Shown one piece after another: positions 7,179-13,961 of a stretch of DNA of 16,129 bases (the stretch's first letter is position 1; each line of letters opens with the position of its first letter). The stretch is taken from assembly GCA_030745285.1 (NCBI GenBank), contig JASLOV010000301.1, positions 1 to 16,129 on the forward strand. Direction: 5' to 3'. The position numbers and the translations under genes were made by a program. The stretch is from Dehalococcoidia bacterium (lineage in GTDB: Bacteria > Chloroflexota > Dehalococcoidia > UBA2979). The notes under the pieces are model-generated. The model worked only from the letters and a program-made list of their open reading frames with translations, did not search any database and was not told the DNA's origin.

Positions 7179-8307
7179 CGTCGGCCACTCCCCGCTCGTA
7201 GGCAGCCACGAACTCGGGATCGCGACGTCTCAGCTTCTCGCGATCGATCCGTCCGCTCCGCGTCATCGCCTCGTAGGCGAACGGCAGTGGCGGCAAGTGG
7301 AGATAGTCCCCCATCTGCTCGAACCAGACCAGGCTGGACTCTGCGGCGTCCTGCAGACGGTCGACGATCGGCTTGCGCGCTTGCTCGAACGCCGGAAGCG
7401 CCGCCTCGGGCCGGCCGTCGTCCGCGAACGCCTTGGCCAGCGCGATCGCGTCTTCGAGCGCCAGCTTCGTCCCCGATCCGATCGAGAAGTGCGCCGTGTG
7501 CAGGGCGTCGCCCAGCAGAACGACGTTGCCGTCTTGCCAGTGCCGGTTCCGCACGAGCGGAAAGTTGATCCAGCGGACGAAGTTATTGGTCAGCAGCGGC
7601 TCGCCGTGCAGGTCGTCGGCGAATACTTCCTCGAGATAGGCGCAGGTCTCCTCGCCGGACTTGCCCTCCAGCTCCGCTCGTGCCCAGGTCTCCTCGGCGC
7701 ATTCGACGATGAACGTGCTGGCGGTCTCGCTGAACTTGTAGGCGTGCGAAGCGAACGGCCCGGCCTCGGTCGCGTGGAACGTCAAGGTGAGTCCATGGAA
7801 CAGCCGTGGTGTGCCCAGCCAGATGTACCTGTTCTTGCGCCGATCGATCGTCGGTTGCAGGCCGCCGCTGAACCACTGCCGAAGCAAGCTGTTGGCGCCA
7901 TCGGCGCCAACGAGCAGGTCGTGCGGCGGAAGCTGCGCGCGGTCGGTGATGTTCGTGCCGAACCGGATTTCCACGCCCAGCTCGCGGCAGCGCGCGTGGA
8001 GGATATTGAGAAACGCGAGCCGGGCGATCCCGGAGAAGCGGTTGCCGTGGATCGACACCTTCTCGCCGCGGTGGACGATGTCGACGTTGTCCCAGGTCTG
8101 GCACGACTCGACGATCCGGGTGAATGAGGGCGCGTCGCTCGATTCCAGGTAGCCGAACGTCTGATCCGAAAACACGATGCCCCACCCGAACGTATCGTTC
8201 GGGCCGTCCCGCTCGAGGATGGTGATCTCGTGCAATGGGTCGAGCTGCTTCATCAGCACGGCGAAGTACAGCCCCGCCGGACCGGCGCCGACAATGCAGA
8301 TCCTCAT
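7171..8307 (-). CDS. FAD-dependent monooxygenase, 2-aminobenzoyl-CoA/salicylyl-CoA hydroxylase type
   Basis: 378-aa class A flavoprotein monooxygenase. The FAD dinucleotide fold GAGPAG is at 7-12, the DG motif LLVGADGANS at 131-140, and the GD motif VVLLGDALHTAHFSIGSGTKLALEDA at 262-287. The HTAHFSIGSGTKLA.EDAIAL stretch and the preceding RWINFPLVRNRHW are characteristic of the N-terminal half of the fused salicylyl-CoA 5-hydroxylase and of Azoarcus 2-aminobenzoyl-CoA monooxygenase/reductase, as I remember them. In those proteins the C-terminal half is an old yellow enzyme; here that half is the separate upstream gene, overlapping this one by ATGA at 8304-8307. Predicted role: hydroxylation of anthraniloyl-CoA (or salicylyl-CoA) at C5 with NAD(P)H and O2. 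The protein ends soon after the flavin domain, so this is a stand-alone subunit and not a truncated fusion. Confidence 0.85.
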   Translation of the reverse strand: MRICIVGAGPAGLYFAVLMKQLDPLHEITILERDGPNDTFGWGIVFSDQTFGYLESSDAPSFTRIVESCQTWDNVDIVHRGEKVSIHGNRFSGIARLAFLNILHARCRELGVEIRFGTNITDRAQLPPHDLLVGADGANSLLRQWFSGGLQPTIDRRKNRYIWLGTPRLFHGLTLTFHATEAGPFASHAYKFSETASTFIVECAEETWARAELEGKSGEETCAYLEEVFADDLHGEPLLTNNFVRWINFPLVRNRHWQDGNVVLLGDALHTAHFSIGSGTKLALEDAIALAKAFADDGRPEAALPAFEQARKPIVDRLQDAAESSLVWFEQMGDYLHLPPLPFAYEAMTRSGRIDREKLRRRDPEFVAAYERGVADDD

Positions 8308-9755
8308 CGGGGCTCCCAGCGCGGCGCGATCAGCCGGCGCTGGCCGTCGTCGATCAACGCGACGTCCGCCGCATCCAGATCGATGCGGTCCCAGAGCTTG
8401 CAGGTCACGGCGCGATGCTTCTGATCGAGTCCTTCACAGTAGTTGGTGAACGCGCACCGGCGCACCTCGTCGCCGCGACCGGCACGGATCTTCCGGAACC
8501 AGTCGGGGTCGGCCAGCGACTGGCGAGCCGCCGCAACCAGATCCGCGTCGCCGCTCTGGAGAATCGCCTCGGCCTGATCGAACGCGTGGATCCCTCCGGC
8601 CACGACGATCGGCGTCGTGTGTCCGGCGGCACGCACCGCCCGCCGGATCTTACCGGACGGCGGCACGTTGCGGCCGAACGGCCCCTGCCGATCGGCGAGC
8701 ACGGTCGGCATGCATTCCCACCCACTCGGCCCGGTGTAGGGATAGACTGCCCAGCCCACCTTCGGCGGCCTCGCATCCTCGAACTTGCCGCCGCGCGAGA
8801 GCGACAGGAAGTCGAAGCCGGCCTCGGCGAAGGCAACGCCGAAATACATCGCGTCGTCCACGTCATTGCCACCGTCGATGCATTCGTCGGTCAGGTAGCG
8901 GCAACCGACGACGAACGGATCCGTGACACGGGCGCGCACGGCCCGGTAGACCTCGAGCGGCAGCCGCGCCCGGCTGGCGCGGTCGCCGCCGTAGCCGTCG
9001 GACCGGTCGTTGCGGGCCGAGAGGAACGACGCCATCGTGTAGGCGTGGGCATAGTGAAGTTCGACGCCGTCGAAGCCGGCCTGCTCCGCACGGGCCGATG
9101 CCGCGGCGAAGATCTCCGGAAGCACCCGCGGAAGTTCCTCGACGTGTGGGAGGTCGACGTCGGTCACGCGCTCGCGATAGCCGACGCGCAGCGCCTCGAG
9201 CTCGCGAGGCGTGAGGACCGCCTCGTGTTCGGCGTCGCTCATCGCCTGCAGCGCCTGCCGGATATCGGCATCGGAACGGTCCGACCCGACGCGCGCCCGG
9301 TGATCGTCGGTGAGCGTCAGATACCGCTCGAAGTACTTCGTCTTGTCGGGCCGTCGGTGGATCGCGAGGAAGTCGATGATCTGCAGGAACAGCCGGGTCT
9401 GCCCTTGGCTTGCCCGCCGAACGACATCGACCAGTTTCGTCAGGCCCGGAATGAAGCGGTCGTGTCCGACTCTGAGCAGCCGTCCGCTCGGAACGTCGCG
9501 GACGCCGGTCGCCTCGACAACGATCGCCCCGGGCAGACCCTCGGCGAATCTGGCGTACCAGTCGAGCACCTCTGGTGTCACCAGACCGTCCTCGGTGGCG
9601 CGCCAGGGCACCATCGCCGGCACCCAGGTCCGTTCGCGGAGATCGAGCCGGCCGCTCCGGAGGGGGCTGAACCAGCGCGACGACGCCGCGTCCGCAGCAC
9701 TCGGCGACCGCGCTGGCAGCAGGGCGTGCTTGATCCGTTCAGGCGGATGCCACAT
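8304..9755 (-). CDS. NADH:flavin oxidoreductase (old yellow enzyme), likely partner of the monooxygenase
   Basis: 483-aa protein with an FMN-binding OYE-like TIM barrel. Opening WFSPLRSGRLDLRERTWVPAM (28-48) is the usual first strand; GVELHYAHAYTMASFLSARNDRSDGYGGD (230-258) carries the substrate-binding His234/His237 and the YGG turn; VVAGGIHAFDQAE (about 380-392) and DLVAAARQSLADPDW form the phosphate-binding end. An insert at about 130-200 (KTKYFERYLTL and following) is longer than in classical OYEs. A late cysteine set CAFTNYCEG...VTCKLWD is present. By analogy with the C-terminal domain of 2-aminobenzoyl-CoA monooxygenase/reductase it would reduce the hydroxylated, dearomatised CoA ester. 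Start ATG 9755 directly follows the amidohydrolase stop (TGAATG); the first 25 residues are not family-like, so a later start is possible. Confidence 0.83.
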   Translation of the reverse strand: MWHPPERIKHALLPARSPSAADAASSRWFSPLRSGRLDLRERTWVPAMVPWRATEDGLVTPEVLDWYARFAEGLPGAIVVEATGVRDVPSGRLLRVGHDRFIPGLTKLVDVVRRASQGQTRLFLQIIDFLAIHRRPDKTKYFERYLTLTDDHRARVGSDRSDADIRQALQAMSDAEHEAVLTPRELEALRVGYRERVTDVDLPHVEELPRVLPEIFAAASARAEQAGFDGVELHYAHAYTMASFLSARNDRSDGYGGDRASRARLPLEVYRAVRARVTDPFVVGCRYLTDECIDGGNDVDDAMYFGVAFAEAGFDFLSLSRGGKFEDARPPKVGWAVYPYTGPSGWECMPTVLADRQGPFGRNVPPSGKIRRAVRAAGHTTPIVVAGGIHAFDQAEAILQSGDADLVAAARQSLADPDWFRKIRAGRGDEVRRCAFTNYCEGLDQKHRAVTCKLWDRIDLDAADVALIDDGQRRLIAPRWEPR

Positions 9756-11099
9756 TCACCGGTTGACCGGCAGATCGAGGGCCGAGCGGTCGACGACCCG
9801 GCCGCCTTTGATGACCGACGCGATTCGCTTCAGATTGTCGACGTCGATGGTGGGGTCGGCGTCGAGAATAACCAGATCTGCCAGTTTGCCTGCTTCGATC
9901 GTCCCCATGTCGTCGAGGCGGCCGAGGAAGCGCGCGGCGTTACGTGTCGCGATGACGATCGCGTCAGCCGGTGGAATCCCGCCCTCGACCAGCAGCTCCA
10001 GCTCGCGGTGCACCGCCGGACCCGAGAACTGATCGGTGCCGCAGACGACGATGTCCTTGCCCACCGCGTGCAGTCGGCGCAGATTCTCTTGCGCGATCGG
10101 CGTCATCGTCCGCATCCAACTGGTACGTCCGTTCTCCTGCTCGCGCGCCCGCTGCTCGGTCCTCAGCCGCGCGATCTCCTCTGGTTCCACCGTGTCCCGG
10201 TAGAGCGCCTGGTCGAGATGCTCCGGGTGCTCGACCAGCCGGCTCGCAGCCTGGCCGATCGTGAGCGTCGACACGGTGGGAATCCGCCGGACGGCCATCA
10301 TCTCGATGTAGGCGTCGCTGACGGGCGCCTGGATGATCGGGTGCGCGAGGGTATCGACACCGGCATAGATTGCGTCCCAGGCCGTCCGCTCGGTCGAGAC
10401 GTGGATCGTCGATCGGATCCCCTGCTCGTGGTAGTGCCGGATGATGCGCTCGAGCAAATCGACCGGCAGCTGGTTGATGAGCGGCCGCATCATCCAGCCG
10501 TGCTCGTCCTGACCGATCTTCAGAATGTCGGGGCCCGTGGCAATGTGCTCGTCGAGCGTCGCCCGGTCGCGCGGCCACGCCTCGACCAGGTACGGCCCGC
10601 CGTGGCCGTTCGGGCTCGCCACGGTTCCGCCGGTCGCGAAGATTCTGGGCGCGACGATCTCGCCGCCTCGCTCCTTCCGGCGCAGTTGGAAGATGAACGC
10701 CGACCGATTGCCGGCATCGTAGATTGTCGTGACACCGGCGTAGAGGTAACTGTGCAGGCCGCGGATGCCCGTGCGTTCCTGCTCGGTCGTCACCGCACCG
10801 CCGTCCCGCCGACTGCCGCCACCGCGCAGATGGACGTGCATGTCCATCAGGCCGGGCACGACGAAGCGGCCGCGGCCATCAATGACCCGCGCGCCGTCGG
10901 GGACCGGCAGGTCGACGCCGCCGATCGCCGCGATCCGGTCACCCTCGATGACGACGGTCGCGTCGTCAACCGGCGCGCCGCCGTTACCGTCGATGAGCGT
11001 TGCGCCTCGAACGACGAGGATCGACGGCTGGGCCGCGGCGGTCGCCGCGAGCGCGGCGCCGAGGATGATCGTCAGGACGAATCGGAAGGCCGTGGGCAT
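9756..11099 (-). CDS. Secreted amidohydrolase (imidazolonepropionase-like)
   Basis: 447-aa metal-dependent hydrolase of the amidohydrolase superfamily with a signal peptide (residues 1-23, cleavage after TAAA/Q). The beta-sandwich start VVRGATLIDGNGG (29-41) and GLMDMHVHLRGG (83-94) with metal ligands His88 and His90 are clear; Lys194 (DILKIGQDEHG) is a candidate bridging carboxylated lysine, His233 (TIHVS) and His253 (LAHP) further ligands, and Asp356 (CGTDQFS) the catalytic aspartate. The C-terminus has the usual GTIEAGKLADLVILDADP (399-416). Such proteins hydrolyse cyclic amides, dipeptides or similar; the substrate here is unknown. It heads the minus-strand operon with the OYE gene starting at the very next base, which is odd because its product is exported while the partners are cytosolic CoA enzymes. 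Confidence 0.87.
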   Translation of the reverse strand: MPTAFRFVLTIILGAALAATAAAQPSILVVRGATLIDGNGGAPVDDATVVIEGDRIAAIGGVDLPVPDGARVIDGRGRFVVPGLMDMHVHLRGGGSRRDGGAVTTEQERTGIRGLHSYLYAGVTTIYDAGNRSAFIFQLRRKERGGEIVAPRIFATGGTVASPNGHGGPYLVEAWPRDRATLDEHIATGPDILKIGQDEHGWMMRPLINQLPVDLLERIIRHYHEQGIRSTIHVSTERTAWDAIYAGVDTLAHPIIQAPVSDAYIEMMAVRRIPTVSTLTIGQAASRLVEHPEHLDQALYRDTVEPEEIARLRTEQRAREQENGRTSWMRTMTPIAQENLRRLHAVGKDIVVCGTDQFSGPAVHRELELLVEGGIPPADAIVIATRNAARFLGRLDDMGTIEAGKLADLVILDADPTIDVDNLKRIASVIKGGRVVDRSALDLPVNR

Positions 11100-11129
11100 T
11101 TGATCACTTCTTCCGCGGAAAACAGGCGG

Positions 11130-11135
11130 ATCATA
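11130..11135 (-). promoter_or_regulatory. Candidate -10 box (TATGAT) of the amidohydrolase operon
   Basis: TATGAT on the minus strand matches the -10 consensus at five of six positions and ends about 31 bases before the ATG at 11099, leaving room for the purine-rich GGAAGAAG before the start. No clear -35 is present; that position falls in the adjacent hairpin. Confidence 0.35.
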
Positions 11136-11146
11136 TCCGATGGCGC

Positions 11147-11168
11147 CGGGCGAGTCGGGCCTCGCCCG
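11147..11168 (-). terminator. Perfect 8-bp stem-loop after the SGNH esterase gene
   Basis: CGGGCGAG (11147-11154) and CTCGCCCG (11161-11168) are exact reverse complements around a 6-base loop, 12 bases past the stop of the upstream minus-strand gene. It lacks a following T-run, so it may end transcription only partly, or protect the 3' end of the message. It separates the esterase string from the amidohydrolase operon. Confidence 0.45.
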
Positions 11169-11181
11169 TCACACCTGTGAC
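11168..11181. repeat. 14-bp palindrome GTCACAccTGTGAC at the esterase stop
   Basis: Six-base arms with a two-base centre, touching the stop codon of the SGNH esterase gene and the end of the adjacent hairpin. It could be an operator for the amidohydrolase promoter about 35 bases further on. It contains TCACA/TGTGA halves, but in the opposite order and spacing from a CRP site. Confidence 0.35.
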
Positions 11182-11969
11182 TACCGTACCGCCAGGTAGG
11201 TCTCGGCGAACCTCCGCCCCAGCTCGAGAATGCCGCCGGCGTCGTAGTGGACGCCGTCATCGTGTTTGGTGAGACCCGCAGTATCGACCAGGTGGACGCC
11301 CGCAATCTCAGCAGCCGCGTGGCGCTGAGCGGTCTGGACGACCGCCAACTCGGTGTAGCGTTCGGGTGACGGATTCGCCAGACCGAAGACGAAGGGTAGG
11401 TCCGGATCGGTCAGGTCGCGGCGGAACGCGGTCACGAGCGTTCGGAGGTTGTCGAAGTACTCGGCGGCCGGCCCGGGGAAAAGTGCATCACGCTCACCCT
11501 GCATCCAGAAAATCGCGCCGAACTCGACACCCTCACGGAAGCCCAGTGCATCGATAAGTTCGAGCAGCTGCTGGTACATCGGCCCCGCCGCGGCGTTCCC
11601 GGTGATCTCGGCGCGCGCCTCGCTCCACTCAGGCGCCCAGGCGAGCAACGAGGTCCCGCCGCGCGCATGCTTGACGAAGATCAGCTCTCGAGCGGGCAGC
11701 GCGTCGGCCAGCCGACGCGCCAGCGTGACCTCCGGCCCGAACCGCTCGCCGTCGAAAAGCCCTACCTCCCCTGTCTCGAGGTGGAGCGTCGCGTTCGTCG
11801 GGCCGACGCGCTCGTCGGCGGACAGCTCGGCGATCACGCCCTGCCCGACCATGTTCGACTGGCCGGCGAGGACGAAGACGATCGGCTCGGCGTTCTGCGC
11901 CGACGCCGACGCCGACAGCAGCAGCGCGGCCACGACGCCTAGCGGCCGCGACCAGCTGAGCGCCTTCAT
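11181..11969 (-). CDS. Secreted SGNH-type carbohydrate acetylesterase (SASA / sialate O-acetylesterase family)
   Basis: 262-aa secreted esterase predicted to remove acetyl groups from sugars. Signal peptide at residues 1-24 (cleavage after SASA/Q). Block I FVLAGQSNMVGQG holds the nucleophile Ser38; block III-like IFWMQGERDA follows at about 150-160; block V DDGVHYDAGG holds Asp238 and His241 (DxxH). These match the SASA domain (Pfam 'carbohydrate esterase, sialic acid-specific acetylesterase', CE6-like). Start: ATG 11969 overlaps the stop of the upstream alpha/beta-hydrolase gene (ATGA) and directly gives the signal peptide; a longer in-frame start at 12029 is less likely. Pairing with the upstream esterase suggests joint use on acylated plant or algal polysaccharide, but no glycosidase is in the window. 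Confidence 0.87.
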   Translation of the reverse strand: MKALSWSRPLGVVAALLLSASASAQNAEPIVFVLAGQSNMVGQGVIAELSADERVGPTNATLHLETGEVGLFDGERFGPEVTLARRLADALPARELIFVKHARGGTSLLAWAPEWSEARAEITGNAAAGPMYQQLLELIDALGFREGVEFGAIFWMQGERDALFPGPAAEYFDNLRTLVTAFRRDLTDPDLPFVFGLANPSPERYTELAVVQTAQRHAAAEIAGVHLVDTAGLTKHDDGVHYDAGGILELGRRFAETYLAVR

Positions 11970-12733
11970 CGTTTCCGCTGCTCGAAGAGCCACTCGGCGA
12001 AGCCGGGCGACGCGTAGGCCGCGTCCCACGAGTTATGGCCGGTGCCGGGCAGCTCGGTGTAGCGGACCGGGGCGTCCACGGCCTGGAGGGCCGCCTGCAT
12101 CTTCCGCGATTCCTCGACGCTCACAACCGTGTCCGATTCGCCGTGGAAGATCCAGATCGGCGTCTCGGCAAGATGTGACGCGACCTCCGCATGCGGGTCC
12201 GCCGCATCTGAGAAACCACCGTCAAAGCGACCGAGCGTACTGACGAAGCCGCAGATCGGCGCGACCGCCGCGAACCGATCGACATGGTGGTAGCCGAGAT
12301 ACCAGCTGCCGTTGCCACCCATCGAAAGGCCGGTCAGATAGATCCGCGCCGGGTCGGTGCGGTAATCGCCGACTGTCTGGTCGAGCGCCGCCATCGCCAC
12401 ATCGGCGATCCCGCCCTGCCAGCGCGTCTCGGTCGGTGCCTGCGGCAGGACGACGATCGCCGGGTAGCGTTCGGGCCACCGCCGGAGCGCCCGGCCGAGA
12501 CCGACCTCGGTCTGGATGATCCCGTCATCGCCGCGCTCACCCGCGCCGTGAAGAAACAGGATCACCGGCCAGGTCACGTCAGGGTCGTAGTCACGAGGCA
12601 CGTAGACCTGATACCTGTGGCTCGCGCCGTCAACGGTGACGGTGCGATCGAGAAACCCGGTCTCGACGTCCTGCGCAGCCAGCGGTGCGCCGAGCAGCAA
12701 CGTCAGGATGATTAGCTTCATCGTCTGCAGCAT
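11966..12733 (-). CDS. Secreted alpha/beta-hydrolase esterase (CE1 / PHB-depolymerase-like)
   Basis: 255-aa secreted esterase. Signal peptide in the first 20 residues (MKLIILTLLLGAPLAAQ from Met5). The alpha/beta-hydrolase core shows PVILFLHGAGERGDD (56-70, oxyanion strand), the nucleophile elbow GLSMGG with Ser137, the acid HGESD with Asp201, and TGHNSW with His233. This is the predicted-peptidase/esterase group (COG4099-like) close to feruloyl and acetyl-xylan esterases of CE1. ATG 12733 is preceded by GGGAG about 12 bases upstream; ATG 12721 would give a cleaner signal peptide. It overlaps the SGNH esterase gene by four bases, so the two are coupled. Confidence 0.87.
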   Translation of the reverse strand: MLQTMKLIILTLLLGAPLAAQDVETGFLDRTVTVDGASHRYQVYVPRDYDPDVTWPVILFLHGAGERGDDGIIQTEVGLGRALRRWPERYPAIVVLPQAPTETRWQGGIADVAMAALDQTVGDYRTDPARIYLTGLSMGGNGSWYLGYHHVDRFAAVAPICGFVSTLGRFDGGFSDAADPHAEVASHLAETPIWIFHGESDTVVSVEESRKMQAALQAVDAPVRYTELPGTGHNSWDAAYASPGFAEWLFEQRKR

Positions 12734-12759
12734 TGATCTCGCTGGCTCCCTTCTTCATG

Positions 12760-12978
12760 TCAGAACAACCGCGACAGGGCGCCGGCGATTTCGTCGTGAA
12801 ACGCGGCCCCGCCGCCCACCGCGAGTCCGCCGGCGATCACTTGCCAGGACAGCAACTGCTGGAGCAGCTTGAGCAGTTGCTCGGTCTTCGGCTGCTGTTC
12901 GGTCCAGATCGTCACCAGTAAGGACGCCAACGTGACCGCAACAGCAATGAGCGCAACAACTCCGAGTGCAGTAGCCAT
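12760..12978 (-). CDS. Small membrane protein, unknown function
   Basis: 72-aa protein with one clear membrane helix (about 5-25, MATALGVVALIAVAVTLASL), an amphipathic leucine/glutamine-rich helix (TEQLLKLLQQLLSWQ, 32-46) and a glycine-rich hydrophobic part (47-60), ending in AFHDEIAGALSRLF. I do not recognise a family. The start is convincing: ATG 12978 with SD GAGGTG seven bases before, which itself contains the stop of the ester-cyclase gene (TGA 12985-12983). It sits between that gene and the alpha/beta-hydrolase, 26 bases from the latter, so it belongs to the string. The layout of one helix plus an amphipathic helix could be a small membrane-bound accessory or a holin-like protein; both are guesses. 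Confidence 0.6.
   Translation of the reverse strand: MATALGVVALIAVAVTLASLLVTIWTEQQPKTEQLLKLLQQLLSWQVIAGGLAVGGGAAFHDEIAGALSRLF
12851..12881. repeat. 10-bp inverted repeat within the small membrane protein gene
   Basis: AGCAACTGCT (12851-12860) and AGCAGTTGCT (12872-12881) are exact reverse complements with an 11-base spacer. They encode the repetitive LLKLLQQLL part of the amphipathic helix, so the repeat probably follows from the protein sequence. Confidence 0.4.
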
Positions 12979-12982
12979 GTTG

Positions 12983-13300
12983 TCACCTCAACTGCGCTTC
13001 GAGACCCTTCAGGTCGCCCAGGACCCAGATGTCGGAGATCAGGTCGCCGTCGAACGTGAACAGGGCGCTGCCGGCCCAGCTGACTCTCCGGTCACTCGGA
13101 GGATAGCCCAGGAACTCGCCCCGGTGCACGCCGGTGAAGGTCATCCGCGCGAACACCTTGTTGCTCTCTTCGACCAGCTCGTCGATCACGCAGCGGTAGT
13201 CGCCGAGCGCGGCGTGCAGGACCGACGGGATCGCGCCGGTGTCGTGCGCATCCCAGAGCCGCTCGTAGAAGCGACGTGCCTGATCCTTCTGGCGTGTCAA
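12983..13300 (-). CDS. Ester cyclase / SnoaL-like NTF2-fold protein, shortened
   Basis: 105-aa NTF2-fold protein of the ester-cyclase/SnoaL-like polyketide cyclase group. The N-terminal helix (ARRFYERLWDAHDTGAIPS) and the C-terminal sheet FARMTFTGVHRGEFLGYPPSDRRVSWAG (50-77) and FTFDGDLISDIWVLGD match the family. Between Ser26 and LHAALGDYRCVIDELVEE the usual segment of about 25-30 residues (xFVxHxxPPGxPPGREG...) is missing, so the protein is short compared with about 130-140. The deletion is in frame. Start is TTG at 13300, overlapping the previous stop (TTGA) with AGGG five bases upstream; no ATG is available before residue 50. Substrate unknown; loss of the segment may remove active-site residues. 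Confidence 0.65.
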   Translation of the reverse strand: MTRQKDQARRFYERLWDAHDTGAIPSVLHAALGDYRCVIDELVEESNKVFARMTFTGVHRGEFLGYPPSDRRVSWAGSALFTFDGDLISDIWVLGDLKGLEAQLR

Positions 13301-13797
13301 TTCGACCCTATGACGTTGGAGGCGTGCAGGTGCACGATCCGCCAGTCCCCGTCGCGAAGGGCCAGAACGAAGGTCCGTCTCGACAGCGATGATCCGTTCA
13401 CGAGATGGAAGGTCGCGAGCGCGGCGTCACCGAAGACCTCTATCTCGAGATCGCGGGGTTCGAGCACTAAGTAGGGCGGACCGGGCCGGCTCGCGCGCCA
13501 CTCGGCGACGACCTCGCGCATCTGCGGATCGAGTCCGCGCTGGCGACGATAGACCGCCACCCGGATCGGCTCGGCCGGCTCGCCGCCCATGATCGCCCGC
13601 GGGAAGACCGTGGCATCGGCGAACGCCGCTTCCATCGCGTCGACCTCGCCGTTCTCGAAGACACGCAGAAAATCGGTCAAGACCGCCTCGACTTCCTCGA
13701 CTGGGTCCGAGGGCTGCGCCCAGCTCTCCAGGGGCCAGAGACCGACGCACAGGACGACGACCAGTGCCACGAGCGCCTGAGTCTCGAGTCGGCGCAT
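13297..13797 (-). CDS. Secreted NTF2-like (SnoaL/DUF4440-type) protein
   Basis: 166-aa protein with a signal peptide (MRRLETQALVALVVVLCVGLWPLESWAQ, cleavage near 28) followed by an NTF2-like alpha+beta cone: EEVEAVLTDFLRVFENGEVDAMEAAFADA (34-62) and RTFVLALRDGDWRIVHLHAS (141-160). Such domains act in hydrolases, isomerases or as ligand-binding units; no catalytic residue can be assigned. ATG 13797 has an SD (AAAGGGAG) upstream, which supports this start. The same reading frame is, however, open upstream to ATG 13941 through a glyoxalase-family remnant, so a longer 214-aa product is formally possible. Its TGA overlaps the TTG start of the ester cyclase. Confidence 0.68.
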   Translation of the reverse strand: MRRLETQALVALVVVLCVGLWPLESWAQPSDPVEEVEAVLTDFLRVFENGEVDAMEAAFADATVFPRAIMGGEPAEPIRVAVYRRQRGLDPQMREVVAEWRASRPGPPYLVLEPRDLEIEVFGDAALATFHLVNGSSLSRRTFVLALRDGDWRIVHLHASNVIGSN

Positions 13798-13941
13798 CAC
13801 GACGCTCCCTTTGTCGCGGGCTGGCCGACGGGCATCGCCGTCGCCGACATCGACGTGGGTGAGCCCGACGACGTCGCGCAGGAACGCGCGGTCGGCTTCG
13901 GGATCGGTGCTGTAGATGATCGAGTGGCCGCCGGTGATCAT
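13798..13941 (-). pseudogene. N-terminal remnant of a VOC (glyoxalase-fold) protein, fused in frame to the NTF2-like gene
   Basis: From ATG 13941, with a good SD (GGAGGG) and a TATACT box upstream, the frame begins MITGGHSIIYSTDPEADRAF and continues LRDVVGLTHVDVGDG. This is the opening of small VOC proteins (typically IIYSxDxxADRAFFRDVLGL...VDxGxGWLIFALPP). After GDG the family sequence stops; the next residues DARRPARDKGS do not match the middle of the family but could be its basic C-terminal tail, which implies an in-frame loss of roughly 80 residues. No stop separates it from the NTF2-like gene. It may now serve only as the 5' end of that message. Confidence 0.5.
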
Positions 13942-13961
13942 GGCCGCTACCCTCCGGCCGC

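Noticed and set aside
8235..11180. Very long open frame on the plus strand, about 980 codons
   Set aside because: It is antisense to three clear genes (monooxygenase end, OYE, amidohydrolase). It is low-complexity and rich in Arg, Asp and Val, as expected from the reverse of GC-rich codons, and has no domain motif.
11168..11181. CRP/FNR-type site at GTCACAccTGTGAC
   Set aside because: The half-sites are in reverse order and only two bases apart, which does not fit the TGTGA-N6-TCACA arrangement.
11970..12029. Longer start at 12029 for the SGNH esterase
   Set aside because: It adds an arginine-rich stretch before the signal peptide and overlaps the previous gene by 64 bases; the ATGA overlap at 11969 is typical of this window.
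12851..12881. Inverted repeat as an internal terminator
   Set aside because: It lies inside a coding region, has an 11-base loop and no T-run, and is explained by repeated Leu/Gln codons.
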